Below are positions 1 to 8,740 of a stretch of DNA of 50,987 bases, in pieces. The translations under genes and the position numbers were made by a program. This stretch comes from Pseudomonas jinjuensis (GTDB lineage: Bacteria > Pseudomonadota > Gammaproteobacteria > Pseudomonadales > Pseudomonadaceae): assembly GCF_900103845.1 (NCBI RefSeq), contig NZ_FNIJ01000009.1, positions 1 through 50,987 on the forward strand, read 5' to 3'. The notes under the pieces are model-generated. The model searched no databases. It was not told the DNA's origin and was given only the letters and a program-made list of their open reading frames with translations. The stretch's first letter is position 1; each line of letters opens with the position of its first letter.

Positions 1-1
1 C

Positions 2-178
2 CAGACGGTGGAGCACCCATTCGGCACGCTGAAGGCCTGGATGGGTGCCACCCATTTCCTCACCCGAACGCTCGAGCGGGTGAGCACGGAGATGAGCCTG
101 CATGTGCTCGCTTACAACTTCAAACGAGTGCTGAACCTGCTGGGCAATAGTGCGCTGATGGCCGCCATTAAGGCCTGA
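2..178 (+). CDS. DDE transposase, C-terminal end (5' truncated by window edge)
   Basis: An open frame enters from the left edge and stops with TGA at 176-178, giving 58 residues. It contains VEHPFGTLKAWMG, HFLTRTLERV and SLHVLAYNFKRVLNLLG. The glutamate in VEHPFGTLK corresponds to the last acidic residue of the DDE triad, and the YNFKR helix is typical of the IS1182-like/IS5-like end of these enzymes. The IS family assignment is from memory of family motifs and is only moderately sure. The rest of the gene lies outside the window, so it cannot be said whether the element is intact. Confidence 0.75.
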   Translation, partial: QTVEHPFGTLKAWMGATHFLTRTLERVSTEMSLHVLAYNFKRVLNLLGNSALMAAIKA

Positions 179-530
179 AACTCCATTGGCGGCCCGCTGA
201 GCCCGTCGCACAGCATCGCGGAGCCACACTTTCCCAAGGCAGTTGAATGACTCGGATCGACACGCCCAGCGCCCATGGGGCCTCTGGGCGCTGCTAAAAC
301 AACCCAACATCCAGCTATTCATCACCCGCCGCGTTTTTACACAGCCTCGGCCGGATTCTGCCTTTCGCCAACTACCGCTATGGGTTGACTTCTGCCGGCC
401 TGAATGGGCAGAAACCGGCCAAGTTCAAGCCGTCTCGGGCATGGCCGCCCGGACGCCGCGCCCGAGCCAGTGGCCGGACAGGTCAAAGCCGGTGTGCTTG
501 TGCAGATTGCTGGTCCGTGAGGACACACGA
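179..530. other. Non-coding stretch holding the right end of the IS and the tail of the polysaccharide operon
   Basis: No supported gene. A perfect 9-bp inverted repeat (CAGCGCCCA/TGGGCGCTG) lies at 267-275 and 285-293. It has no T-run on either side, so it is a hairpin but not a convincing intrinsic terminator. A GTTTTTACACAG motif at 333-344 resembles sequence often seen near the outer end of this type of IS, so the IS boundary may lie near there (inference). A short hairpin (TCTGCC/GGCAGA) is at 391-396/407-412. Confidence 0.4.
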
Positions 531-1559
531 TCACTCCTGCACAGCCCAGCGATCTAACCAGTTCCAGCGATGCGGGAAACGCGCCTTCAGACCCAGGCGA
601 TCGACCCGCCAGAATGCCGGCCATTCGCCCTTGACCCGCGCCAGCAGGCGCAGGTTGCGGGCCGGCGGGCTGAAGGCTTCGCGCAGTTCCACGGGCACTG
701 GAGCTGCGTCTTCCACCGTACGCACCACCTCCGCCGGTAGCCAGGTTCCATCCGGCAGACGCACCCGGAAAGGCTGGCCGGGCGTGGCGTACTCGGCGAA
801 GCGCGGATCGAGATAAATCCAGATCTCGGCATCGCCCAGCCGCTGCAGGCGCACCAGCAAGGTTCCGGGCCCGACATTCTCGCCCTCGCCAACCAGCACT
901 TCGCTGATGACTCCGGAGTCGGCGGCCTTCAGTTCCAGCCCCTGCAGGCGCGATTTCAGCCAGTCGCTCTCGAGTTGACGCTGACGATCCAGGCTGTCAT
1001 CCACCGGCTGTGCCGCGCGCCATTCGAACTCCATCAGGTCGCGCTGACGGCGGTCACGCTCGTCCTCGGCCTGCTGCACTTCGCCACGGGTCGCGGCTCC
1101 CGCGGCGAGCAGGCCACGCAATTTCTGCAGGCGGATTTCCGCGCTGTTCAACAAACGTATCAGGGGCTCGCGCGCGCCCTCCCCGAGGGTCCGCCGTCCG
1201 GAAGTTTCGGGCGCCCCGGCCAGCAAGGCCAGGCGCGCGCGCCATTCGGGATTGTCCATCCGCAGCAGCAACTGGCCGGCCTGCACCCTGTCGCCGGCCC
1301 GGACCAGCACTTGCGCCACTTGCCCGGGCTCCCGGGCGCGCAGTTCGCTGAACGGCAGGTGCAACTGGGCCGGGGCTTCGATCACCCAGGAGCCAAGCAC
1401 TTCGCGCCCGACCAGGAACAGCAGCGGGCTGGTCACCACCAGCAGGATGAGATACCAGCGCACCTTGAACGCCATGCGCTTGCCCGGCGCGTAGAGCACC
1501 TTGAGGCCTTGTTCCTGTGTGGGCTGCTGTTCCTTGGGGCTGGAGAATCGAATCTTCAT
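531..1559 (-). CDS. HlyD-family membrane fusion protein of a polysaccharide synthase operon
   Basis: 342 residues from the ATG at 1559. A single membrane segment near residues 33-50 (WYLILLVVTSPLLFLVG) is followed by a lipoyl-like half-motif (ELRAREPGQVAQVLVRAGD), a charged coiled-coil hairpin near 120-200, the second lipoyl half (LELKAADSGVISEVLVGEG) and a beta domain. This is the HlyD/Alg44/EmrA adaptor layout, which bridges an inner-membrane pump or synthase to an outer-membrane channel. It is the last gene of the operon, 8 bp after the TolC-like gene. A longer frame runs up to 1856 but overlaps that gene, so the internal ATG is preferred. With the GT2 synthase upstream, a role in passing polymer across the periplasm is inferred, not shown. 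Confidence 0.8.
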   Translation of the reverse strand: MKIRFSSPKEQQPTQEQGLKVLYAPGKRMAFKVRWYLILLVVTSPLLFLVGREVLGSWVIEAPAQLHLPFSELRAREPGQVAQVLVRAGDRVQAGQLLLRMDNPEWRARLALLAGAPETSGRRTLGEGAREPLIRLLNSAEIRLQKLRGLLAAGAATRGEVQQAEDERDRRQRDLMEFEWRAAQPVDDSLDRQRQLESDWLKSRLQGLELKAADSGVISEVLVGEGENVGPGTLLVRLQRLGDAEIWIYLDPRFAEYATPGQPFRVRLPDGTWLPAEVVRTVEDAAPVPVELREAFSPPARNLRLLARVKGEWPAFWRVDRLGLKARFPHRWNWLDRWAVQE

Positions 1560-1567
1560 GGGATGGC

Positions 1568-3642
1568 TCAATGCGGGTAATGGGACCAGTCCTGCCAGTC
1601 GACGCCAGAGACTCCGGCCGCCTGCAGACGCTTGCGCCAGCTCGCCACCTGCCGTTGCAGCTGGACGCGCGACGCCCCGGCCCAGGACTCCTCGGCCGGC
1701 AGTTGCGGCTCGACGCTCTGCGCCAGGCGAAAACGCAATTTCGGCCAGCGCCGGGCAATGGACTGCGCCAACTCGGCACTGCGTTCGGGGTTGCGGGTGT
1801 AGATCATCAGGCTGACCTGCCGCACGCCCCGCTGTGGCAAGGCGCAGGGCAGGCAATTCCTGCCGGATGGCTCGGCGAACCAGCGAGGATGGCTGGACAG
1901 CTCCAGCGGCCAGTAGTCGAGCCGGGCGACGGCACCCAGCGTGTCCAGCCAGTCCTGCAGGCGGCTTTCAGGCACGGGCCAGCCAAGCTGTTCGACCTCG
2001 AGGTCCAGATGCAGGGCGTCGAATCGCAATCCGCGGAGTTGGCCGAGCAGCGCCAGCAGGTCCTGTCGCCCGCTGCCCGACAGCCAGGCCGGATCGCCCA
2101 GCAGAAGGACGACCTGCATGCCCTGGGCATGGGCATCATCCAGTGCGCCCTGCAACTGCCCGCGCAGGGTCGCGATATCCGCCACCTGACTGGCGTCGAG
2201 TCCCACATAGAGACGCTGCATGCCGGCGCTGCGCAGCGCCTTCAATTCGGCACGCCGGGTGTCGGGCCGCAGCAGGGCCTGGCTCTTCCACAGGTAGACC
2301 CCCTGGCTCCAACCCGCCGCCCGGGGCGGGCTGGCCATCGGCTGCCCGCCTCCCGGCGACCGCCAGTCGAGGTTCTGCGCACCGAGCAGCGGACTCAGTG
2401 CCCGGTCGTCATCGACGAACAGGCGCAAGGCCGCCTCGCGCAACCAGGCGGCATGCCAGGCGGCGATCAGGCGAAAACCGTTGTTGTAGCGTTCCAGTTC
2501 CACGGCCAGTTCCTCGCCCGGCGAGCCGGAGACCGAACGCTCCGCGCGCAGGCGTTGCTCGCGCATGGCCACCGCCGACACGGACAGCTGGTCACGCTCG
2601 CGCTCCAGCTCGGCTACCGCCTGCCGCTGACCCTGCAGCGCCCTGTTCAGGGCCTGCAGCAACTGCTGGCGCTCGGCATTCAACTGGGCCAGGGCCGCCT
2701 GGTGGCGTGCTTCGCCCTCCCGCCCCCGGGCCTGGCCGTATGTCATCAGGTCGAAGGGGGCGGAGAAGTTCAGGCTGGCGACCAGGCCATCGCCGTTCTT
2801 GCTGGCGCCACTGCGCTCCTCGTAGCTCTGCGCAAGGCTGAAGCTGGAGTCGATGCTGTCGTACCAGGGCGACTGCCGGTTCCGTTCGGCCTGGCGCAGT
2901 TCGTCCCGGCGCTCCTGCAGGCGCGGATGACCCTCCAGGGCCTGGCGCCAGTTGGCCATGGGCTGCACACGCGCCGCCAGCGGCTCCGCCTGGGGCATCT
3001 GACCGGGGGCGATGTCCAGGCCGGATAGCTCGGCCAGGCTGGCGCGGGTGTCGTCCATCAGCAGCGCGCTCGATTCACAGCGACGCTGGAGGGCCTGCCA
3101 CTGTCCGTCCAGCAGTTGCGCCTGGGACGGCAACAGCCAGGCCTCGCGCTGGCGGACAGCCAGGCGCTCGCGGGCGGACGCCGCATTCGGCAACAGTGCC
3201 CGGCACCAGCGATTTTCCTCTTCCGCCCGCCACCAGTCGGCGTAGGCGCTGCGCAAGGCCAGCCGCTGCTCGGCCCTGCGCAGCAGGCGGCGGGACTGCT
3301 GCCGCTGCTGTTCGAGTTCGACGGCGGCCACGGCCTGGACCTGCCGCCGCAAGCTGCCGAGCAGCGGGTGGCGCAAGCCCAGCGCCATGTTCCGCCCGTA
3401 GTAGTCATCGCGTATGTCGTCAGTCACCAGCTCGTGATAGTGCCCCGTGCTGGCCGAGCCGAACCATTGCCAGCCCGCTTCGGCCCCACGCTGTTCCTTG
3501 AGTGCGTCCAGGGCCCGCAGATCGGCGGCGTTGGCCTGCAGGGCGGTTCGGCGCTTTCGAGCACCCGCGACAACGGCAGCACGTCGGCCCGGGACAGGCC
3601 GGCAGCCAGTAGCAAGGTGCCCAGAAGCAGGTAACGGATCAT
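1568..3642 (-). pseudogene. TolC-like outer-membrane protein fused to a TIM-barrel hydrolase-like domain, frameshifted
   Basis: ATG at 3642 opens a signal peptide (MIRYLLLGTLLLAAGLSRA) and a mature start VLPLSRVLESAE, then the frame leaves the gene. The other frame resumes with ALQANAADLRALDALKEQ and GWQWFGSASTGHYHEL and is open to 1568. Restoring one base in the GAACCGCCC tract at 3541-3549 joins them into one protein of about 690 residues. Residues up to about 410 are TolC/OprM-like (long coiled coils, FSAPFDLMTYGQARGREGEA). The rest reads as a beta/alpha barrel (GVYLWKSQALL, MQRLYVGLD, MQVVLLLGDPAWL, FDALHLDLEVEQLGW) and may be a glycoside hydrolase. Without the signal peptide the product could not be exported normally. 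A sequencing error is possible. The gene lies 4 bp after the synthase gene and 8 bp before the adaptor gene. Confidence 0.7.
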
Positions 3643-3646
3643 CAGC

Positions 3647-4975
3647 TCAGAACCTCTTTGCCTTACGCAGCACCCACCAGGGCGCCATGCTGGTTTCTTC
3701 GTGGCCGCGGCGCAGCGCCTCGTTGAGCATGGCCACCGCGCTCCACATGCGCATGACCAGCATGAACAGCGGGAAGATGGGGACCACCAGGAGCAGCCGC
3801 AGGTCCTGGCGCGGACGTTCGGAAACCAGGGCCAGCATGGCCAGGTACAGCAGCAGGGTCATGCCCAGGTAGACCAGGTAGATGAGCAGCGCCAGGGCGA
3901 AGTAGGTCGGCCAGGGCACGACGAATGGGCCGATCAGGCAGTAGCCGAAAATGATGAAGGGCAGCACCAGCTGGAAGAAGAAGCCGGTGACCAGCGTCAT
4001 CAGGAAATTGGGCCAGCCCAGCAGGCGCGGGTTGAAGCTGTGGCGATGCTTGCGAATGTAGAGGAAGTAAAGGTCGCCATCCCAGCGCAGACGCTGCTGG
4101 AGGAACTGGAGAAAGGTCACGGGGGCGTCGGTATGCCCGATGGCGCCGGGTTCGAAGGGTATGCGCAAGGGCCTGCGGCCGAAGTAGTTCTTGATCCGCA
4201 AGGTGAGGTCCAGGTCTTCCGCCGTGTGGGTATCCCACCCGCCGATCTTGTCGAGGAAGCTGCGCCGGAATGCGCCGAAGGCGCCAGACACATTGTTCAC
4301 CAGGTTCCATTCGCCGAGGCCGATCTTGGCCATGTGGATCGACAGCTGGTATTCCAGCGCCTGCATCGCCGTGGTGAGCGAAGCCCAGGCGTTGCGCACC
4401 CGCAGGCTGCCCGCCACTGCCGGCACATCGGGGTCGGCGAAATGGCGGACCATCCGGCTGACCATGTCGTTGTCGAAGGAAGTGTCGCCGTCCAGCGCCA
4501 TGATGACTTCGCCCGTGCAATGCGCCAGACCGGCATTGAGCGACGAGACACGACCTCCGCGCTGCCATTTGGCGATGGGCCTCAGCAGACGACGGGGATA
4601 GAGCGTCGGATCGACGCGAAAGTCCCGAACCGCCTGCATGGTCGGCTGGTTCACGGCCGCGCCGTCGACGACCGGGATCATTTCGATGTAGCCCGGGTAG
4701 GTCTGCTCGCACAGGCTGAGCAGGGTCTTCTGCACATCGAGCCCTTCGCTGTAGCAGGTGATGATGCAGGACACCCGCGGGCGGTAGCCACTCTCCCGGG
4801 GCAGCTCGAACGGCTTGCGCATGAACCAGCGCAGCACGCCGAGCAGCACCAGGAGGTTGAGCGGAACCTCCAGGAGCATGAATGCCGGCAGCAGCGTGAG
4901 CGCGGCCTGGAAGAATCCGTCGGGACGAGCGAACTCCCCGACCAGAAGCATCCACTGTTCGATGAACGCTTCCAT
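3647..4975 (-). CDS. Processive family-2 glycosyltransferase (polysaccharide synthase)
   Basis: 442 residues from the ATG at 4975, 2 bp after the stop of the upstream regulator gene. Two N-terminal membrane segments (about 17-50) precede a GT-A domain with VSCIITCYSEG, PVVDGAAV, DGDTSFDND (DxD near residue 160), TAEDLDL (acceptor-base region near 250) and QQRLRW (near 292-297). Three or four membrane helices follow. This is the D, DxD, ED, QxxRW signature of processive synthases such as PgaC, NodC, HasA and BcsA. No PilZ domain is fused, so it is not a standard BcsA. The polymer made cannot be predicted. A longer frame up to 5203 overlaps the neighbouring gene and is rejected. Confidence 0.88.
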   Translation of the reverse strand: MEAFIEQWMLLVGEFARPDGFFQAALTLLPAFMLLEVPLNLLVLLGVLRWFMRKPFELPRESGYRPRVSCIITCYSEGLDVQKTLLSLCEQTYPGYIEMIPVVDGAAVNQPTMQAVRDFRVDPTLYPRRLLRPIAKWQRGGRVSSLNAGLAHCTGEVIMALDGDTSFDNDMVSRMVRHFADPDVPAVAGSLRVRNAWASLTTAMQALEYQLSIHMAKIGLGEWNLVNNVSGAFGAFRRSFLDKIGGWDTHTAEDLDLTLRIKNYFGRRPLRIPFEPGAIGHTDAPVTFLQFLQQRLRWDGDLYFLYIRKHRHSFNPRLLGWPNFLMTLVTGFFFQLVLPFIIFGYCLIGPFVVPWPTYFALALLIYLVYLGMTLLLYLAMLALVSERPRQDLRLLLVVPIFPLFMLVMRMWSAVAMLNEALRRGHEETSMAPWWVLRKAKRF

Positions 4976-4977
4976 GC

Positions 4978-6372
4978 TCAGCCAAGCTGCCCAGTCAGTC
5001 TGGCCAGCAGCAAGGCGGCATCTTCCTGCTCCACCTGCTCGTCCGGTGCGGTGAAGGTCGCCAGGCGCACTTCGATGCGCGTCGCCTTCTCGATGGTCAG
5101 GCGCTCGGCGCCCTTGGCCAGGCGTTGGCGCACCACTTCCAGCCCGGCGGCATCGGTATGGGGCATCAGCAGCCAGAGCACTTCTTCGCTCAGGCGGCAG
5201 CAACGATCGGTCTCGCGCACGGCCTCCTGCAGGCGCTCCACCAGACCGTCCAGCAACGCATGTCCACGCATCTCACCAAGCTGGGAAAGCAGCTCCAGCA
5301 AGTTGACGTAGCGCAACCCGAGCAGGGAGAAAGGTGGATCCCGGTGTCGCGTGGTCAGTTGCAGTTGCCAGTTGAGCAGTTCCAGGAAAGCCTGGCGCGG
5401 CAACAGGTTGAGGCTGCCGAAACTATCCATGTTCGCCGACGTGGCACTGAAGCCCTCGCGGCAGCGCAGGCGCCCGGCCTCGCCGAGGCGGAAGTGACGC
5501 ACCTCACGCACACGCAACTTGCCAGGTTCATGGTTCTCCCCGCAATCCAGGCAACGAGCTTCCACTGCGGCGTCGACGAAGAAGGCCTGGCAATTGCGGC
5601 AACGGTAGTTCTCGAGGGGACGGTCATAGTCGCTGCCGATATGGCGCAGACGGGTCAGGCAGTTCGGGCAGAGCAGCAGTCCTTCCTTGAGAAAGTGCTC
5701 CTGGGGCCCGACGTGCCCGCAGGTGAAGCAGTGCAGCGATGGCTGGCGGCCGATGTCCAGGGCCTGGCACTCCGGGCAGACATCCACGTAGTTCAAACGC
5801 CCCGATCCACAGTTGGTGCACAGACGCAGCCTGTCGATCAACTCGCCCGCTTCGAGCCAGCCCTGCTGCCCCATCAGCTGCAGCCAGGAGAATTGGTTGA
5901 TCTCCTCGCTATCGGCCAGGGCCTCCAGGAGCGGGTAGCGGTAGTGCTGGGGGACGGAGGCATCACGCACGGCATGAACCGCGCCGCGGGAGCGCAACCA
6001 GAGCCAGGCCAGCGCGCGCTCCTCGAAGCGCGTCGGCGCTGCCCCCCGGTTGAACAGGCTGAAGCGCTCGCGCCACAGGCGCCAGAGTGGCGTGATGGCG
6101 CCTGGATCGGCCGGCGGCGGACCGTCACCCAGGGCGATGCACCAGGAGTCCAGGTCCTGGCAGCAATAGATCAGGGCGAATCGATAGCGGGGATCCTGGC
6201 GCAGGCTGCGCAGCATTCGACCGGCCTGCGTGCCTGGCAGGTCGAGCAGCAGCACGTCGTAGGCCGGCGCCGATTCCAGGCCATCGTAATCAGGGAAATG
6301 GTCCAGTTCACTTCCGCTGTAGCGGGAAGAACCCGTGCCAACAAGTGCAACGCGGGGCGAGGCGGTAACCAT
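4978..6372 (-). CDS. TackOD1-domain regulator with degenerate GGDEF domain
   Basis: 464 residues from the ATG at 6372. Residues 8-115 look like a worn receiver domain (YDVLLLDLPGT). Residues about 186-280 hold ten cysteines in CxxC pairs (CTNCGSG, CPEC, CFTCG, CPNC, CRNC, CLDCG), the zinc-ribbon-rich pattern of the Thaumarchaeal output domain 1 (TackOD1). The C-terminal 150 residues follow a GGDEF fold (LLNWQLQLTTRHRDPPFSLL, LLDGLVERLQEAVRETDRCCRL), but the active-site loop reads SEEVL near residue 393. Diguanylate cyclase activity is therefore unlikely. It is the first gene of the polysaccharide operon and probably senses or relays a signal to the synthase. The domain naming rests on pattern recognition. 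Confidence 0.72.
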   Translation of the reverse strand: MVTASPRVALVGTGSSRYSGSELDHFPDYDGLESAPAYDVLLLDLPGTQAGRMLRSLRQDPRYRFALIYCCQDLDSWCIALGDGPPPADPGAITPLWRLWRERFSLFNRGAAPTRFEERALAWLWLRSRGAVHAVRDASVPQHYRYPLLEALADSEEINQFSWLQLMGQQGWLEAGELIDRLRLCTNCGSGRLNYVDVCPECQALDIGRQPSLHCFTCGHVGPQEHFLKEGLLLCPNCLTRLRHIGSDYDRPLENYRCRNCQAFFVDAAVEARCLDCGENHEPGKLRVREVRHFRLGEAGRLRCREGFSATSANMDSFGSLNLLPRQAFLELLNWQLQLTTRHRDPPFSLLGLRYVNLLELLSQLGEMRGHALLDGLVERLQEAVRETDRCCRLSEEVLWLLMPHTDAAGLEVVRQRLAKGAERLTIEKATRIEVRLATFTAPDEQVEQEDAALLLARLTGQLG

Positions 6373-6813
6373 GGGAACTCTGCGAGTCCTTCTCAATCTG
6401 GGCAGCCATGCCAGAACACCATCATGCGTCCGGCGGTTTTTTCGACGCCTCCATGTCAAACACCGCGAAAATACCAGTCAGTCGGCTGAAAACCGTCTAC
6501 TGGAAAACCCGACAGTCTCCGCTCCAGCGGAGCCTGCAGCTTGACGCAAAGCGTCCGCGCCTCGCGTGATCGATGTCAGTGACACGCCCCGCATCCAGCC
6601 TCTGCATGCCTTGGGGTTGCCACATGCCAGCTGCCTGCCTCATCCAGAGATCACCGCGTGACGCGCTTGCCTGTGCTTGCGAGAGCAGTGCCTCGGCGTC
6701 TGCCCAGCACATTGTAGATGGCAGTCACACACATGAATCCGCAGTTGCAGCATGGGGTTGCCGGCAACCCCGGCTTGCGCTGCCGGCACCGCTGCGAAGG
6801 TGCAGTCTCCGGC
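6373..6813. other. 441-bp intergenic region upstream of the polysaccharide operon
   Basis: It must contain the promoter of the minus-strand operon. A TTGACA hexamer read leftwards from about 6455 is present, but no good -10 lies 16-18 bp further. A short palindrome CTCCGCT/AGCGGAG lies near 6518-6535, read on the minus strand as a hairpin followed some bases later by GGGTTTT. It could be a weak terminator of the DUF1127 gene. Nothing else was recognised. Confidence 0.35.
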
Positions 6814-7029
6814 TCATCGCTGCCAGAAGTGCTTGGCGATCTCCGCCTCCGCCTGCCGTCTGGTAAAGCCGATATCGTCGATCAAATGGGGAGTGGCCTT
6901 CGACATCTGCTCGAGTTTCCGGCGAAAGCGTGCGCGCTCGCTCCAGGTCGCGAGGATGCTTCGCAGAGTCGCCAGGCTGTAGTGCCGACGCGGCGCTTCC
7001 GCCGATCCCGGGTGGGTAGTATCGTTCAT
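6814..7029 (-). CDS. DUF1127 small protein
   Basis: 71 residues. The ATG at 7029 has GGAGG five bases upstream (7035-7039), which decides the start over an in-frame ATG at 7041. The C-terminal half carries the DUF1127 (YjiS-like) pattern: LATWSERARFRRKLEQM, then LIDDIGFTRRQAEAEIAKHFW. Such small basic proteins are known in several bacteria as stress- or phosphate-responsive RNA-associated or regulatory factors, but no role is assigned here. It is divergent from the winged-helix regulator, with 126 bp between the starts. Confidence 0.8.
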   Translation of the reverse strand: MNDTTHPGSAEAPRRHYSLATLRSILATWSERARFRRKLEQMSKATPHLIDDIGFTRRQAEAEIAKHFWQR

Positions 7030-7155
7030 GGCAGCCTCCATGGGGTTCGAGGGTCCAGGGGATCTCGAGCTGCATGAGAGGAATTCTGCGGAATACGAGC
7101 GGCGTCGTACTTAAGCGCTCCCTAATAGTTCTGAAAACTTCCAAAGCGGATATGG

Positions 7156-8673
7156 ATGCGCCGTATGCAGGGTTCACGCTTTGCCTTTGGTCCGTTCCTG
7201 CTCGATCCGGGCGCGGGAACGCTGCTTCGCGATGGTGCCCCCGTTGCCGTTGGTTACCGCGCGCTGAAGCTGCTGGCGGCACTCGTCGAGCGGCCCGGCG
7301 AAATCCTGGGCAAGGCCGAGTTGATGGACGCGGCCTGGCCGGGCACGGTCGTCGAGGAAGGCAATCTCACCGTCCAGATCGCGCTGCTGCGCAAGCTGCT
7401 TGGTCCGGCCGCCGATGGCGGTCAATGGATCGCCACGGTTCCGCGCGTCGGCTACCGCTTCACGGGGACCATCGAGCGGCTCGGCGGCGCAAAGGCGAAA
7501 CCCTTGCCGCTGCCCGGCAAGCCATCGATAGCCGTGCTGCCCTTCGTGAATCTCGGCAACGATCCCGAGCAGGAATCCTTCGCGGACGGCTTGACCGAAG
7601 ACCTGATCACCGACCTGTCGAGGACCGCCGGCCTGTTCGTCATCGCCCGCAACTCGGCCTTCGCCTTCAAGGGAAAGGCGATGGACGTGCGCGAGATCGC
7701 CCAGTACCTCGGCGTGCGCTACCTGCTGGAGGGCAGCGCACGACGCGCCGCGGGGCGCGTGCGGGTCAACGCCCAGCTGGTCGACGCGCTGGCTGGCGAT
7801 CATCTATGGGCGGAACGCTTCGATCGCAGCCTGGAAGACATCTTTGCCGTTCAGGACGAGGTGACCGGCAAGATCGTGGAGGCGTTGCTCGGCCGGCTGC
7901 GCACACCGCCGCCACGCAAGCGACCGCGGAATATCGAGGCCTACGATCTCTGCGTGCGGGCGCGCAAGCTGATCGACGATTCGCCGCAGACGGCGCGGGA
8001 AGCGCACCTGATGCTCACGCGCGCGGTTTCGCTCGATCCGGAATACGCCGAGGCCTGGCGCTGGCTTGCCATGAACCACTGGATGAGATGGGTGCATTGG
8101 GGCGAGCCGATCGAACCGAACCGCAGCCTTGCCCTGGAACTGGCGCGCAAGGCCGTGGCGCTCGACCCCAACGATGCCGGCTGCCACTGGGTCCTGGCCT
8201 ACCTGCTCGCCTATGAGCGCAGCTTCGCCGAGGCGGATGCGGAATTCGCCAGGGCGATCGAGCTGGACCCGAACGAGGCCGACATCTGGGCGACGCTATC
8301 CGACATCGCGGTCCTGGCCGGGCGCGTCGAAGAAGGCCTCGAACACATTCGCAAGGCGTTCCGGCTGAACCCGTTCCCGGCAAGCTGGTACTACCTGACG
8401 CTCGGCCAGGCGCAATATGCGGCCGGCGAATACGAAGCCGCTGTCGAGACACTGCGCAGGGACGAGACCTATCGCACCAGCTCGCGCCGTTTCCTGGCGG
8501 CAAGCCTTGCCCAACTGGGCCGGCTCGACGAGGCGCGTGCAGAGGTCGAACTGTTCCTCGTCGCCAACCCGCATTTCACGATCCGCCACTGGGCCGCGAC
8601 GGAACCCTTCCGCGACGCTGCGACGCTCGAGCATTTCGTTGACGGCTATCGCAAGGCCGGTCTTCCCGCGTGA
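7156..8673 (+). CDS. CadC-like winged-helix regulator with TolB-like and TPR domains
   Basis: 505 residues. Residues 8-105 form an OmpR/PhoB-type winged helix (FGPFLLDPGAGTLLRDG, VGYRALKLLAALVERPGE, WIATVPRVGYRFTG). Residues about 122-245 match the TolB-like N-terminal region found in these regulators (PSIAVLPFVNLGNDPEQESF, FADGLTEDLITDLSR, YLLEGSARR). The remainder is a set of TPR helices (AVALDPNDAGCHWVLAYLL, AIELDPNEADIWATLSDI). There is no membrane segment, unlike CadC itself. An in-frame ATG at 7165 is an equally good start, and no strong Shine-Dalgarno decides. The target genes are unknown; the divergent DUF1127 gene is the nearest candidate. Confidence 0.85.
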   Translation: MRRMQGSRFAFGPFLLDPGAGTLLRDGAPVAVGYRALKLLAALVERPGEILGKAELMDAAWPGTVVEEGNLTVQIALLRKLLGPAADGGQWIATVPRVGYRFTGTIERLGGAKAKPLPLPGKPSIAVLPFVNLGNDPEQESFADGLTEDLITDLSRTAGLFVIARNSAFAFKGKAMDVREIAQYLGVRYLLEGSARRAAGRVRVNAQLVDALAGDHLWAERFDRSLEDIFAVQDEVTGKIVEALLGRLRTPPPRKRPRNIEAYDLCVRARKLIDDSPQTAREAHLMLTRAVSLDPEYAEAWRWLAMNHWMRWVHWGEPIEPNRSLALELARKAVALDPNDAGCHWVLAYLLAYERSFAEADAEFARAIELDPNEADIWATLSDIAVLAGRVEEGLEHIRKAFRLNPFPASWYYLTLGQAQYAAGEYEAAVETLRRDETYRTSSRRFLAASLAQLGRLDEARAEVELFLVANPHFTIRHWAATEPFRDAATLEHFVDGYRKAGLPA

Positions 8674-8740
8674 CGCAGCGGCATGACCTCAGTTACACCA
8701 ATTCCCGGGACACGCTTGCGCCTCCCTCTTATACCCTCGC

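Noticed and set aside
267..293. Perfect hairpin after the transposase as a terminator
   Set aside because: No T-run follows on either strand, so it is recorded only as a hairpin in the intergenic entry.
6395..6415. Possible sigma-54 promoter before the TackOD1 gene (TGGCATGGCTGC)
   Set aside because: The GG and GC elements are 7 bases apart; the sigma-54 consensus needs 10.
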